Counted from the stretch's first letter, positions 34,547 through 43,510 are shown. The stretch is DNA of 64,000 nt from Herbiconiux oxytropis (GCF_024979315.1 NZ_JANLCK010000014.1:17238-81237), one strand, 5' to 3'. Translations and numbers: made by a program. Notes: a model not told the origin generated them from the letters alone.

Positions 34547-36187
34547 TCAGGCCCTCACCCGGGCCGCATGGCCGTCGGTGAGGAAGTGGTCGCCGAACTC
34601 CGATGCGCGATCGGCGTCCATGAGGTCCATGTAAGCCGCCATCCCGCCCATGAAGAAGTAGTTCACCACCGGCTTCCCGGGGATGTTCGCCCCGTTGATC
34701 CAGGAGTTCACCTTCGGGAAGAGCGTCAGGGCCGCACCGGTGTCGCACAGCTCCATCCAGTCGTCCTCGGCCTTCTGCGTGGGCTCGAGCGTCGAGGCGC
34801 CGGTGTCGATCGTGTGCTTGATCGCGTCCGCGATCCAGTTCACCTGGGCCTCGTGCACCGGAGGCTGGTTGGTGAACGGGCCCATGGGGCCGTAGACCAT
34901 GAACATGTTCGGGAAGTCCGCGGTCATCATGCCGAGGTAGGTGTAGGCGCGGTCGCGCCACTTGTCCTGCAGGGTGAGACCGTTCCGGCCCTGCTGGTAG
35001 ATGCGCAGCTGGTTGCCGGAGACCGCGTCGAAACCCGTGGCCAGCACGATCACGTCGAGTTCGTACTCGACGTCGCCCGCACGGATGCCCTTCTCGGTGA
35101 ACTCCACGATCGGGTCGGCCTTCACATCCACGAGCGTCGTGCTCGCGCGGTTGTACGCCTCGTAGTAGTTGTCGCAGCACAGCGGCCGCTTGGCGTAGAG
35201 GTCGGTCGGCACGAGCAGCTCGGCCACGATCGGGTCCTCGACCGTCTCGCGGATGCGCTTCTCGATCACGTCGGTCGCGGCCTTGTTCGCCACGAGGCTC
35301 GTGCCGACGTCGTTAAACGCCTTGAACATGTACTGGAAGCCACCGCCGTCGTCGTACACCTTCTCGAACGCCTCGTGCCGCGCGGCCTCGTCGACGCTCT
35401 CCGCCGAGACGGCGCTCTCCTCGAAGCCGAACGCGGTCGTGGAGTAGAGCACCTCGCGGTGATAGCCCTCGTAGTCGCCGCGGATCCGGTCGATCAGCTC
35501 GGGGTCGATGGGCCGGTGCCGCGAGGGCACCACCCACTGCGGTGTGCGCTGGAAGACGGTGAGGTGATCGACGACCGGAGCGATCTCCGAGATCACCTGG
35601 ATGCCACTGGATCCGGTGCCGATGACGCCCACGCGCTTTCCCGCCAGCTCGACCTCCTCGTGCGGCCAGCGCGCCGTGTGGTAGATCTCACCGCGGAAGT
35701 TCTCCTGCCCGGGGAACTCCGGAACGTTGGTGGCCGAGAGCAGGCCGACGGCCTCGATCAGGAACCGGGCGGAGAACTGCTGCCCCTTGTCGGTCGCCAC
35801 CAGCCAGCGATCGGTCTCCTCGTCGAACAGCAGGCTCTCGATCTGCGTGCTGAACTGGTAGCTGCGGCGGAGGTCGTAGCGATCGGCGACGTGGCCGAGG
35901 TAGGCGAGGATCTCGGACTGGCGCGGGTAGCGCTCGCTCCACTTCCAGTCGTCGTAGAGGGCCTTGTCGAAGAAGTAGCAGTAGGCGTTGACCTCGGTGT
36001 CGGATCGGGCACCCGGATAGCGGTTCCAGTACCAGGTGCCTCCCACGTCGCCCGCGTTGTCGAACGCCTGCACGGTGAGGCCCAGGTTCTCCCGCAGCGC
36101 GTACACCGAGTACAGCCCGGCGAACCCACCTCCGATGACCACCGCATCGACTTCGATCACATCCGGCCGTGTAGCGACATTGCTCAT
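34547..36187 (-). CDS. Baeyer-Villiger monooxygenase (cyclic ketone type)
   Basis: A 546-aa NADPH- and FAD-dependent monooxygenase, the length of cyclohexanone and cyclopentanone monooxygenases. It has the FAD motif GGGFAG at residues 19-24, the BVMO fingerprint FxGxxxHTxxWP seen as FRGEIYHTARWP (164-175), and a second dinucleotide motif VIGTGSSG (188-195) for NADPH. It inserts an oxygen beside a carbonyl, turning ketones into esters or lactones. Start is ATG 36187. It is first in an operon with the gldA-like gene, divergent from the thiolase-like operon. The gap holds a 16-bp palindrome (36219) and a shared 17-bp operator-like site (36260). Confidence 0.9.
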   Translation of the reverse strand: MSNVATRPDVIEVDAVVIGGGFAGLYSVYALRENLGLTVQAFDNAGDVGGTWYWNRYPGARSDTEVNAYCYFFDKALYDDWKWSERYPRQSEILAYLGHVADRYDLRRSYQFSTQIESLLFDEETDRWLVATDKGQQFSARFLIEAVGLLSATNVPEFPGQENFRGEIYHTARWPHEEVELAGKRVGVIGTGSSGIQVISEIAPVVDHLTVFQRTPQWVVPSRHRPIDPELIDRIRGDYEGYHREVLYSTTAFGFEESAVSAESVDEAARHEAFEKVYDDGGGFQYMFKAFNDVGTSLVANKAATDVIEKRIRETVEDPIVAELLVPTDLYAKRPLCCDNYYEAYNRASTTLVDVKADPIVEFTEKGIRAGDVEYELDVIVLATGFDAVSGNQLRIYQQGRNGLTLQDKWRDRAYTYLGMMTADFPNMFMVYGPMGPFTNQPPVHEAQVNWIADAIKHTIDTGASTLEPTQKAEDDWMELCDTGAALTLFPKVNSWINGANIPGKPVVNYFFMGGMAAYMDLMDADRASEFGDHFLTDGHAARVRA

Positions 36188-36218
36188 CGTCGGATTCCCT
36201 TTCTCTCCGGACTGAATA

Positions 36219-36234
36219 GGTGATGATCATCACC
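36219..36234. promoter_or_regulatory. Perfect 16-bp palindrome before the BVMO gene
   Basis: GGTGATGATCATCACC is a perfect palindrome 31 bases upstream of the BVMO start, distinct from the shared 17-bp site at 36260. Its size and symmetry fit an operator for a dimeric repressor. I did not find a second copy in the island, so it is likely specific to the BVMO promoter. Confidence 0.5.
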
Positions 36235-36259
36235 CGGCCCGGCGACGCCCCGGTCGGGA

Positions 36260-36276
36260 CGTCGCAATATGGGACA
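36260..36276. promoter_or_regulatory. Shared 17-bp palindromic site A (BVMO / thiolase divergent promoter)
   Basis: CGTCGCAATATGGGACA lies between the divergent BVMO (36187) and thiolase-like (36311) genes. It fits the pattern YGWCSCRAKATGGSACA shared with sites at 43494 and 46783. The half-sites TGTSCC and GGSACA are inverted around an AT-rich centre. Its centre is 81 bases from the BVMO start and 43 bases from the thiolase start. It is the predicted binding site of the Fis-type regulator at 44828. Confidence 0.65.
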
Positions 36277-36310
36277 GCGCCGATCCGGGCCGATCGGAGA
36301 GACTGAGGCC

Positions 36311-37486
36311 GTGCCCCAGGAACGCAAAGGCGACGACGCCTCCATCATCGGTGTCGGCCTCACCCCCTTCAGCCGCGACTCCGGCCTGAGCGCCCTCGAG
36401 CTGCAGGCCGACGCCGCCTACCAGGCGCTCGACGACGCCGGACTCGGCGCGCCCGAGGTCGACACCGTCATCACCGGCTACGCCACCACGGTGAACCACA
36501 TCATGCCCGGCAACGTTCTCGCCGAATACCTCGGAGCGAAGCCCGAGCGGGCCTTCGGCATGAATGTCGGAGGAGCGACGGGGCTGGCCATGCTCGCCGA
36601 GGCCGCTCGCCTCGTGCGCTCCGGCGACGCCCGCACGGTCCTCGTCGTGGGCGGTGAGAACCGGGCGAGCGGGCAGACCCGCGACGCCGCCATCGCCACG
36701 CTGGCCCAAGTGGGGCACGCGAGCCACGAGGTGGCGCTGGGTGCCAACATCCCCGCCTACTACGCCCTCCTCGCCTCCGAGTACCTGCACCGTCACGGCC
36801 TCGAACGGAGCGAGCTCGCCGCGCTCGCCGTGCAGATGCGCACCCATGCCGCCGAGCACCCCGGAGCGCAGTTCCGCACCCCCATCACCGTCGACGACGT
36901 GCTCGCCGCACCGCCCATCGCCGAACCCCTCGGGCTCCTGGACTGCTGCCCGATGTCCGACGGAGCCGCCGCCGTCGTCATCTCCCGCGGCGACGGCGGA
37001 GTGCGCGCCGTCACGATCGCAGGCCTCGGCCAGGCCAACGACCACCAGCACGTGAGCGAGGCCGACTTCTCGGCCTTCGGGGCGGGCGCGAGCGCGGGCT
37101 CGGCGCTCGCCGAGGCCGGTGTGGGCGTCGAGGGCCTCGACATCCTGGGCATCTACGACAGCTTCACCATCACGCTGGCCCTCCTGCTCGAGGAGATCGG
37201 CATCGTCGATCCGGGCACCGCCGGCACCCGCGCCGCGGAGGGGCTCTTCGCGGCCGACGGCCGCTTCCCGCTGAACCTCCACGGCGGCCTGCTGTCGTAC
37301 GGCCACTCCGGGGTGGCCGGCGGCATGGCGCACCTCGTGGAGATGGTCACCCAGATGCGCGGCGAGGCCGCGAACCGCCAGCTGAGCACGCGACCCCGAC
37401 GAGGCCTCCTGCACGCCGACGGCGGCGTGCTCTCGGCCCACGTCTCCGTGGTGCTCGACAGAGAACCGACAGGAGCAGGAGCATGA
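36311..37486 (+). CDS. Thiolase-fold protein lacking the usual nucleophilic cysteine
   Basis: A 391-aa thiolase-superfamily protein. It aligns over the family's length (SIIGVGLTPFSRDSGLS at the N-terminus; HGGLLSYGHSGVAGGMAHL and GILGIYDSF-type segments near the C-terminus). The segment that normally reads EAACASG is NVGGATG here (residues 85-91), so the acyl-accepting cysteine is replaced by Gly88. It pairs with a DUF35 protein, as do Ltp2-type retro-aldolases and other thiolase-like lyases, so C-C lyase or a non-thiolytic role is likely. It starts at GTG 36311, about nine bases after GGAGAG; the ATG at 36269 lies inside the operator site. Overlap of four bases with the next gene. Confidence 0.8.
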   Translation: MPQERKGDDASIIGVGLTPFSRDSGLSALELQADAAYQALDDAGLGAPEVDTVITGYATTVNHIMPGNVLAEYLGAKPERAFGMNVGGATGLAMLAEAARLVRSGDARTVLVVGGENRASGQTRDAAIATLAQVGHASHEVALGANIPAYYALLASEYLHRHGLERSELAALAVQMRTHAAEHPGAQFRTPITVDDVLAAPPIAEPLGLLDCCPMSDGAAAVVISRGDGGVRAVTIAGLGQANDHQHVSEADFSAFGAGASAGSALAEAGVGVEGLDILGIYDSFTITLALLLEEIGIVDPGTAGTRAAEGLFAADGRFPLNLHGGLLSYGHSGVAGGMAHLVEMVTQMRGEAANRQLSTRPRRGLLHADGGVLSAHVSVVLDREPTGAGA

Positions 37487-37848
37487 CCGGAGCGATCCCC
37501 ATGACGGGCGACTGGACGACGGGGGAGCCGATCCTGCTCGCCCAGCGCTGCGCGGCCGGACACCGTTGGTACCTGCCGCGGGCCCGGTGCCCGGTCTGCT
37601 CCGAGGCCGTCGAATCGTTCGAGCCGACAGGAGCCGGGACGGTCTTCGCTGAGACGAGCCTGCACCGCCGCTCCTCGGGCCGTGACACGGAGGCCGTGGG
37701 CATCGCGCTCATCGACCTCGACGACGGGGTGCGTCTGATGGCGCGCTGCCGGCCGGGGACCAGGATCGGCACCCGGGTGCACGTGAGCATCGTGTTCGAC
37801 GAGGGCTCGCAGAGGCTGCTCCCCTCGGCCGAGGAGGTCGCGGCGTGA
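37483..37848 (+). CDS. DUF35 OB-fold/zinc-ribbon partner protein
   Basis: A 121-aa protein with the rubredoxin-like zinc ribbon (CAAGHRWYLPRARCPVC; cysteines and histidine near residues 23-40) followed by an OB-fold (about 50-115). It is the DUF35 family often encoded next to thiolase-fold enzymes and required for their activity or stability. Both boundaries are four-base overlaps: ATGA with the thiolase-like gene and GTGA with the synthetase. The three are thus one translationally coupled unit. Confidence 0.85.
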   Translation: MTGAIPMTGDWTTGEPILLAQRCAAGHRWYLPRARCPVCSEAVESFEPTGAGTVFAETSLHRRSSGRDTEAVGIALIDLDDGVRLMARCRPGTRIGTRVHVSIVFDEGSQRLLPSAEEVAA

Positions 37849-39944
37849 GCGGGCTGCGCTTCTTCCACGACCCGGCATCCGTGGCGATCATCGGCGCCTC
37901 GAGCGACCCCGAGAAGATCGGCGGGCGGCCCATCCGCTATCTCGCCGAGAACGGCTACGCCGGTGCGGTCTACCCCGTCAACCCGCAGCGGACCGAGATC
38001 CAGGGGCTCGAGGCCTACCCGTCGCTCGACGCCCTGCCCACCGTGCCGGAGGTGGCCATCGTGGCGGTCTCGGGGGCGAACGCCGTGGCCCAGGTGGTGC
38101 GCTGCGCCGAGCTCGGGGTGAAGGGCTGCGTCATCATGGCATCGGGCTTCGGCGAGACCGGCGACGAGCAGGGGCTCGCCTGGCAGCGGGAGATGCTCGA
38201 CGCCGCTGCGCGCACGGGCATGCGCATCGTGGGGCCCAATTCGCAGGGACTCGCGACCTTCTCCACGGGTGCCGTGCTGAGCTTCTCGACCCTCTTCACC
38301 GAGCAGCAGCCCGAGGACGGCGCGGTCGCGGTGGTCAGCCAGAGCGGAGCGCTCTGCTCGGTGCCCTACGGACTGCTCCGGGAGGCGGGGATCGGCGTCC
38401 GCTATGCGCACGCGACCGGCAACGACATCGACGTGACCGCGGCCGAGTTCGCCGCCGAGGTCGTCGCCGACCCGGAGGTGCGGCTGCTGCTGCTCTACCT
38501 GGAGGACATCTCGGACCTCGATTCGCTCGCCGAGGTCGCCCGCACGGCGCTCGCACGAGGTGTGCCGGTGGTCGCGCTGAAGGGCGGCCGGAGCGAGGCG
38601 GGCCAGAAGGCGGCGGCGTCGCACACGGGCGCCCTCGCGACCGAGGAGGGCGTCGTCGACGCGTTCCTCGCCAAGCACGGCATCTGGCGTGCACGGAGCA
38701 CGCGGGATCTCGTGGCCGCGGCCGAGCTCTACCTCCGGCCCCGGACGCCTCAGGGGGAGCGGCTCGCCATCGTGAGCAACTCGGGCGCCATCTGCGTGCT
38801 CGCGGCCGATGCCGCCGCAGAGGAGGGGTTGGCTCTGGCCGAGCTCACGGACACCACCCGCGCGGCTCTCGAAGCAGCGCTGCCCGCCTTCGCGTCGGTC
38901 GAGAACCCGATCGACGTCACGGCGGCACTCCTCACGGACAGCTCGCTCTTCGGCAAGGTCCTGCCGGTGCTCGGGGACGACGGCGGTGTGGATGCCTGCG
39001 TCGTGGGGATCCCCGTGGCGGGCCGCGGCTACGACGTCGACCGGTTCGCAGACGACGTCGCCCGCTTCGAGGCGACCTCGGGTCTCCCGGTGGTGATGGC
39101 GGTGCCTCAATCGGCGATCGCGCGGGTGTTCCGCGACCGCGGGATCGTGGTCTTCGCCGATGAATCGGAGGCGGTGCGCGCCTTGGCACAGTATCTGCGC
39201 CATCACGCCCTCATGGCGGCCGCGCGGTCCCGCGCGCTCGCACCGCGTGCGGCCGATCGCCGTCTGGCCGAAGCCCGAACCGCCCTCAACGAGTCGGAGG
39301 GGCTCGAGTTCCTCGCGCGCATCGGGGTGCCGGCGGTCGAGCACGTGCTGGTCAGGAGTCCTGCCGAGGCGCGTGCTGCGATCGATCGGCTCGGCGGCGG
39401 GCGGGTCGTGATCAAGGGCTGCTCCTCGGAGGCCACGCACAAGTCCGAGCTCGGACTCGTGCGGGTGGGCGTGCAGGCCGAGGATGCCGAGCAGGTCGTG
39501 GCGGAGATGATCGCCACGCTCGCGCGCGAGGGCCTCGCCGACGAAGGCGTCATCGTCGCCCGCCTGGTGAAAGGCGTGCACGAGGCGATGCTCGGCGCCC
39601 GCTTCGACCCCGTCTTCGGCCCGGTCGTGCTCCTCGGCGCCGGCGGCATCCACGTCGAGGCCCTGCCCGACGTGCAGCTGCTGCTGCCACCGTTCTCCGA
39701 GCAGGATGCCCTCGACGCCATCGGGCGACTCCGTCTGTCGGCCGTGCTCGCGGGTGTCAGAGGTGCTCCTCCGGTGGACCTCGGCGCCTGGGCGACGGCG
39801 GCCGTGGCGCTCGGGGAGGCGATGCTCGACCCGGACCTGGCGGTTCACGAGCTCGACGTCAACCCGCTCATGCTGCTGCCGCTCGGCGGCGACGTGCAAC
39901 CGGCCGTCCGCGCCGTCGACGCGGTCGTGGTGCGGAGCCGCTGA
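37845..39944 (+). CDS. ADP-forming acyl-CoA synthetase (fused alpha-beta)
   Basis: A 699-aa fused NDP-forming acyl-CoA synthetase: a CoA-binding domain (VAIIGASSDPEKIGGRPIRY), then ligase domains with the phosphohistidine-type motif AAASHTGALATEEG, and a C-terminal ATP-grasp domain (about 480-699: VVIKGCSSEATHKSELGLVR, ELDVNPLMLLPLG). It converts an organic acid, CoA and ATP into acyl-CoA, ADP and Pi. In this operon it probably activates the acid formed after Baeyer-Villiger oxidation and hydrolysis. GTG 37845 overlaps the DUF35 stop. It ends at a strong hairpin (39961-39998) against the converging SDR. Confidence 0.87.
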   Translation: MSGLRFFHDPASVAIIGASSDPEKIGGRPIRYLAENGYAGAVYPVNPQRTEIQGLEAYPSLDALPTVPEVAIVAVSGANAVAQVVRCAELGVKGCVIMASGFGETGDEQGLAWQREMLDAAARTGMRIVGPNSQGLATFSTGAVLSFSTLFTEQQPEDGAVAVVSQSGALCSVPYGLLREAGIGVRYAHATGNDIDVTAAEFAAEVVADPEVRLLLLYLEDISDLDSLAEVARTALARGVPVVALKGGRSEAGQKAAASHTGALATEEGVVDAFLAKHGIWRARSTRDLVAAAELYLRPRTPQGERLAIVSNSGAICVLAADAAAEEGLALAELTDTTRAALEAALPAFASVENPIDVTAALLTDSSLFGKVLPVLGDDGGVDACVVGIPVAGRGYDVDRFADDVARFEATSGLPVVMAVPQSAIARVFRDRGIVVFADESEAVRALAQYLRHHALMAAARSRALAPRAADRRLAEARTALNESEGLEFLARIGVPAVEHVLVRSPAEARAAIDRLGGGRVVIKGCSSEATHKSELGLVRVGVQAEDAEQVVAEMIATLAREGLADEGVIVARLVKGVHEAMLGARFDPVFGPVVLLGAGGIHVEALPDVQLLLPPFSEQDALDAIGRLRLSAVLAGVRGAPPVDLGAWATAAVALGEAMLDPDLAVHELDVNPLMLLPLGGDVQPAVRAVDAVVVRSR

Positions 39945-39960
39945 AGCCACGGGGCACATG

Positions 39961-39998
39961 ACAGAACCCCCGCCCGGAGGATCGGGCGGGGGTTCTGT
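39961..39998. terminator. Bidirectional intrinsic-type terminator hairpin
   Basis: ACAGAACCCCCGCCCG pairs with CGGGCGGGGGTTCTGT around the 6-base loop GAGGAT, a perfect 16-bp stem between the converging acyl-CoA synthetase and SDR genes. No T-run follows on the plus strand; in high-GC actinobacteria such hairpins still terminate. It should serve both operons. Confidence 0.85.
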
Positions 39999-40011
39999 CT
40001 GCTGCGGAGGA

Positions 40012-40773
40012 TCAGACGATCGTCCAGCCTCCGTCGATGACGTAGGCCGCTCCGTGGATGAAGTCGGACTCGTCATTGGCCAGGAAGAGGGCGAGGTTCG
40101 CGATCTCCTCGGGCTGGGCGTGGCGGCCCGCCGGTACGGCATTGATCGACTCGATCACGGCGGCTTCCCCGTCCTCGAGGATCTTCTTGGTCATCGCCGT
40201 CTCCACGGCGCCGGGGCAGATCGCATTCACCCGGATGCCCTGAGCGCCGTAGTCGGCCGCGGTCTGCTTCGTGAGTCCCACGACGCCGTGCTTGGCCGAG
40301 GTGTAGGCGGCCCCACCGCCGCGCGCGACGAACCCGGCGATCGAGGCCATGTTCACGATCGTGCCTCCACCGCCCTCGAGCATCGTCGGCAGCGTGGCCT
40401 TCGTCACGAGGAAGACGCCCTTGAGGTCGACACCGATGATGCGGTCCCAGAGCTCCTCGCTGGTGTCGAGCACGGGCGCGTAGCCGTCGAGGATGCCGGC
40501 GATGTTCGCGAGCACGTCGATGCCGCCGAGCGCTCGGACGCTCGAGTCGATCGCAGCGGTGACCGATCCGCTGTCCGACACGTCGACCTGCACGCCGTGG
40601 GCGGTGCCTCCGGCCTCGACGATGGTGCGGGCGGTGGCCTCGGCCGCCGCGTGATCCAGATCGAGTGCGGCGACGGCGGCGCCCTCCGCGGCGAACCGCA
40701 CGGCGATGGCCCGTCCCATGCCGGACCCCGCCCCCGTGACGACAGCCTTCCGGCCTTCGAGTTTGCCTGTCAT
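40012..40773 (-). CDS. Short-chain dehydrogenase/reductase (alcohol/ketone type)
   Basis: A 253-aa classical SDR with TGAGSGMGRAIAVRF near the N-terminus, NIAGI, the catalytic serine in VNMASIAGF, and YTSAKHGVVGLT (Tyr, Lys). NAD preference is indicated by the acidic residue after strand 2 (ALDLDHA). Last gene of the minus-strand unit ADH-ALDH-SDR (37 bases after the ALDH). In the proposed pathway it would interconvert a secondary alcohol and a ketone, feeding the Baeyer-Villiger enzyme. ATG 40773. Confidence 0.88.
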   Translation of the reverse strand: MTGKLEGRKAVVTGAGSGMGRAIAVRFAAEGAAVAALDLDHAAAEATARTIVEAGGTAHGVQVDVSDSGSVTAAIDSSVRALGGIDVLANIAGILDGYAPVLDTSEELWDRIIGVDLKGVFLVTKATLPTMLEGGGGTIVNMASIAGFVARGGGAAYTSAKHGVVGLTKQTAADYGAQGIRVNAICPGAVETAMTKKILEDGEAAVIESINAVPAGRHAQPEEIANLALFLANDESDFIHGAAYVIDGGWTIV

Positions 40774-40810
40774 GCGTTCTCCATTCCTCGTGCGTGTGTT
40801 CGGCGGATGC

Positions 40811-42271
40811 TCAGGGCCGGGTCAGGCCGGCGAGCGAGATGTACTTCGTGTCCATGTACTCCTCCATGCCCCAGTGGCCGCCCTCGCGGCCGATCCCGCT
40901 CTCCTTCACGCCGCCGAACGGGGCCTGCACGGCCGAGATCGTGCCGTCGTTGGCGCCCACCGTGCCGTACTGGAGGGCCTCGGAGACCCGCACCACCCGG
41001 TTGACGTCGCGCGTGAAGAAGTAGGCGGCGAGGCCGTAGGGCGAGTTGTTCGCGCGCCGGACGACCTCCTCCTCGGTGTCGAACTCGAAGATCGGTGCCA
41101 CGGGACCGAAGGTCTCGTCGCGGGCGACGAGCATGTCGTCGGTGACTCCGGTGAGCACGGTCGGCTCGTAGAAGTGCCCGTAGGCGAGCGAGGCGTGCTC
41201 CGGTCGCCGGCCACCCGTGGCGACACCGGCGCCACCGGCGATCGCGTCGGCCACGTGCGCCTCCACCTTCTCGACGGCGGCCGCCTCGATCAAGGGGCCG
41301 ACCTCCACCTCAGCCTCGTGGCCGAAGCCGATCCGCATCGCCGAGAGGCGCTCCACGAGACGGCGGGTGAACTCCGGGGCGACCGAGCGCTGCACGAAGA
41401 TGCGGTTGGCCGAGACGCAGGTCTGGCCCATGTTGCGCATCTTCACGGCCACGAGCTGGTCGAGCGCGTGGTCGACGTCGGCGTCGTCGAACACGATGAA
41501 CGGGGCGTGTCCGCCGAGTTCCAGCGAGAGCCGTTTCATGGTGGCGGCGCCCTCGCGCATGAGGATCTTGCCGACCTCGGTCGAGCCCGTGAACGAGAGC
41601 ACCCGCACGCGACTGTCGGCCATGATGGTGGCGCTCACCCGGGCCGCCCGCGAGCTCGGCACGATCTGCAGCACGCCTGCCGGGAGCCCCGCCTCGGCGA
41701 AGAACCGGCCGATCTCGAGCGCCGAGATCGGGGTGAGTGCCGCGGGCTTGACCACCATCGAGCAGCCGGACGCCAAGGCGGCACCGAGCTTGCGCAGGAT
41801 CTGCAGCGAGGGGAAGTTCCAGGGGGTGATGGCGACGCTCACACCTGCGGCCTGCCGGATGGCGACGATCCGCTTGTCGGGACCGGTCGAGGGCACGGTC
41901 GACCCGTAGGTGCGGCGGCCCTCCTCGGCGAACCACTCGATGAAGTCGAGCCCGTAGTTCAGCTCTCCCACCGATTGAGCCACGGGCTTGCCGTGTTCGG
42001 CCGTCATCACTCGGGCGAGCCGGTCGATGTCGGCGCGAGCGATCTCGGCGGCCCGGCGGAGGATCTTCGAGCGTTCGAGCGCCGGGGTCGCGGCCCAGCC
42101 GACCTGGGCGCGCTCGGCGCCATCGATCGCCCGGGTCATGTCCTCGGCGTTCCCGTCGGCGATGCGAGCGATCTCGGAGCCGTCGGCGGGATTCTGCACG
42201 GCGAAGGTCTCGCCCGACACGGACTCCTGCCAGGAGCCGTCGATGAAGAGTCTGCTGAGGTGGTCGGTCAT
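40811..42271 (-). CDS. NAD(P)-dependent aldehyde dehydrogenase
   Basis: A 486-aa aldehyde dehydrogenase of the succinate-semialdehyde dehydrogenase type. It has the cofactor motif VAITPWNFPSLQI, general-base Glu251 (ELGGHAP) and catalytic Cys285 in MGQTCVSANR, with the EESGIGREGG-like end (KESGIGREGGHWG). The frame runs 39 residues further upstream, but MTDHLSRLFI at 42271 is the family start. It would oxidise a semialdehyde to an acid, the step before CoA activation. The gene is 34 bases after the ADH and 37 before the SDR. Confidence 0.88.
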   Translation of the reverse strand: MTDHLSRLFIDGSWQESVSGETFAVQNPADGSEIARIADGNAEDMTRAIDGAERAQVGWAATPALERSKILRRAAEIARADIDRLARVMTAEHGKPVAQSVGELNYGLDFIEWFAEEGRRTYGSTVPSTGPDKRIVAIRQAAGVSVAITPWNFPSLQILRKLGAALASGCSMVVKPAALTPISALEIGRFFAEAGLPAGVLQIVPSSRAARVSATIMADSRVRVLSFTGSTEVGKILMREGAATMKRLSLELGGHAPFIVFDDADVDHALDQLVAVKMRNMGQTCVSANRIFVQRSVAPEFTRRLVERLSAMRIGFGHEAEVEVGPLIEAAAVEKVEAHVADAIAGGAGVATGGRRPEHASLAYGHFYEPTVLTGVTDDMLVARDETFGPVAPIFEFDTEEEVVRRANNSPYGLAAYFFTRDVNRVVRVSEALQYGTVGANDGTISAVQAPFGGVKESGIGREGGHWGMEEYMDTKYISLAGLTRP

Positions 42272-42305
42272 CGTGGGGTCTGCTCTCTGTGTGGGGTTCG
42301 GTCGG

Positions 42306-43394
42306 TCAGAAGACGATGGAGGCGCGGGCGACGCTGCGGGACTCACCGTCGCGGATCGCGTCGGCGAGGTCGTCGAAGGAGTGCGCATCCTTCGTGAGCG
42401 CCTCGAACGGGAACCGGTCGTGGGTGCGCAGCAGGAACTCGAGTGCGCGGTGGAGGTACCAGGGGTCGTAGCGCAGCACGCCCTGCACCCTGAGGTTCTT
42501 CCGCGTGATGATGCCGGGCGAGAGCGCGATCTCGAACCCCTCGCCCACGTTGAGGTTGCCGACGGAGACGACCTCGCCTCCCACCCGTGCGAGAGCCACC
42601 GACTCCGTGAATGCCGCCGAGACCCCGGTGACCTCGAGCACCACGTCGGCGCCGAGACCGCCTGTGAGCTCGAGCACCCGGTCGAGCCGATCCTGCCCCG
42701 TCGGGTGCGCGGCCATGTCGACGACGTGATCGGCCCCGAACCGCTCGGCCAGGTCGATCCGTTCGGCGACGCCGTCGATGACGATCACGGTCGCCCCGCG
42801 CTCCTTGGCGACCGCGACGGCGTAGAGGCCGAGGCCCCCCGCGCCCTGCACGACGAGGGTCGATCCGGCGGCCAGCCGGGTGCGGTCGAGGGCGAACAGC
42901 ATCTGGGCGAGCCCGCAGTTCGCGCCCGCGACGATCTGATCGTCGAGCTCGTCGGGCACGACGAAGAAGTACTGGTCCTCGTTCACGTAGTAGTGGGTGC
43001 CGAAACCGCCGAAGAAGTGCGGAGCGAGCTCCGGGTTCTTCGACCACTCGCGCAGGGAGTTCGCGCACATGCCGAAGTCGCCGCGCAGGCACGCCGGGCA
43101 GCGCCGGCAGGTGACGTAGTAGACGGGGACGACCCGGTCGCCGACGGCCACCGGGCGGCCCGCGTTGTCGTGCGTGACCCCGGGGCCGAGCGCCTGCACC
43201 CGGCCCACGAACTCGTGCCCGAGAGCCGCCTCGCGGAGGGCCGGACTGTCGTAGTGGAACTGGTGGATGTCGGAGCCGCACACATTGGCGCGCTGCACCT
43301 CGAGCACCAGGGCCCCCGCCGCGGGCTGCGGCACCTCGTACTGCTTGACCTCGAACTGTCTCGGTCCGACGACCGCTGCCACTCTGCCCTGCAC
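42306..43394 (-). CDS. Zinc-dependent alcohol dehydrogenase (MDR)
   Basis: A 362-aa zinc MDR dehydrogenase. The catalytic zinc site is in NVCGSDIHQF and LGHEFVGRV, a structural zinc lobe is CRRCPACLRGDFGMC (four cysteines), and NAD is bound at VQGAGGLGLYAV. It starts at GTG 43394 after AAGGAG. First gene of the ADH-ALDH-SDR operon and divergent from the MBL hydrolase; the 186-base gap carries site B (43494). Suggested role: oxidise the terminal hydroxyl of a hydroxyacid to the aldehyde handled by the ALDH. Confidence 0.87.
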   Translation of the reverse strand: MQGRVAAVVGPRQFEVKQYEVPQPAAGALVLEVQRANVCGSDIHQFHYDSPALREAALGHEFVGRVQALGPGVTHDNAGRPVAVGDRVVPVYYVTCRRCPACLRGDFGMCANSLREWSKNPELAPHFFGGFGTHYYVNEDQYFFVVPDELDDQIVAGANCGLAQMLFALDRTRLAAGSTLVVQGAGGLGLYAVAVAKERGATVIVIDGVAERIDLAERFGADHVVDMAAHPTGQDRLDRVLELTGGLGADVVLEVTGVSAAFTESVALARVGGEVVSVGNLNVGEGFEIALSPGIITRKNLRVQGVLRYDPWYLHRALEFLLRTHDRFPFEALTKDAHSFDDLADAIRDGESRSVARASIVF

Positions 43395-43493
43395 CGAACG
43401 CTCCTTCGCGTGTAGTCGTGCCGCTCGCGGGCGTCATCCGGCGCCGCGGCTGACCCGATGATAGGCAGGGCCGAGGGGCCCTCCCGCCGCCCC

Positions 43494-43510
43494 TGACCCA
43501 AGATGGGACA
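43494..43510. promoter_or_regulatory. Shared 17-bp palindromic site B (ADH operon / MBL divergent promoter)
   Basis: TGACCCAAGATGGGACA lies between the divergent ADH (43394) and MBL hydrolase (43581) genes. It matches site A and site C through TGxCxC on the left and ATGGSACA on the right. Its centre is 108 bases from the ADH start and 79 bases from the MBL start. A partial copy, TGACCCGATGATAGGCA, starts 43 bases upstream at 43451. Predicted operator of the regulator at 44828. Confidence 0.65.
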
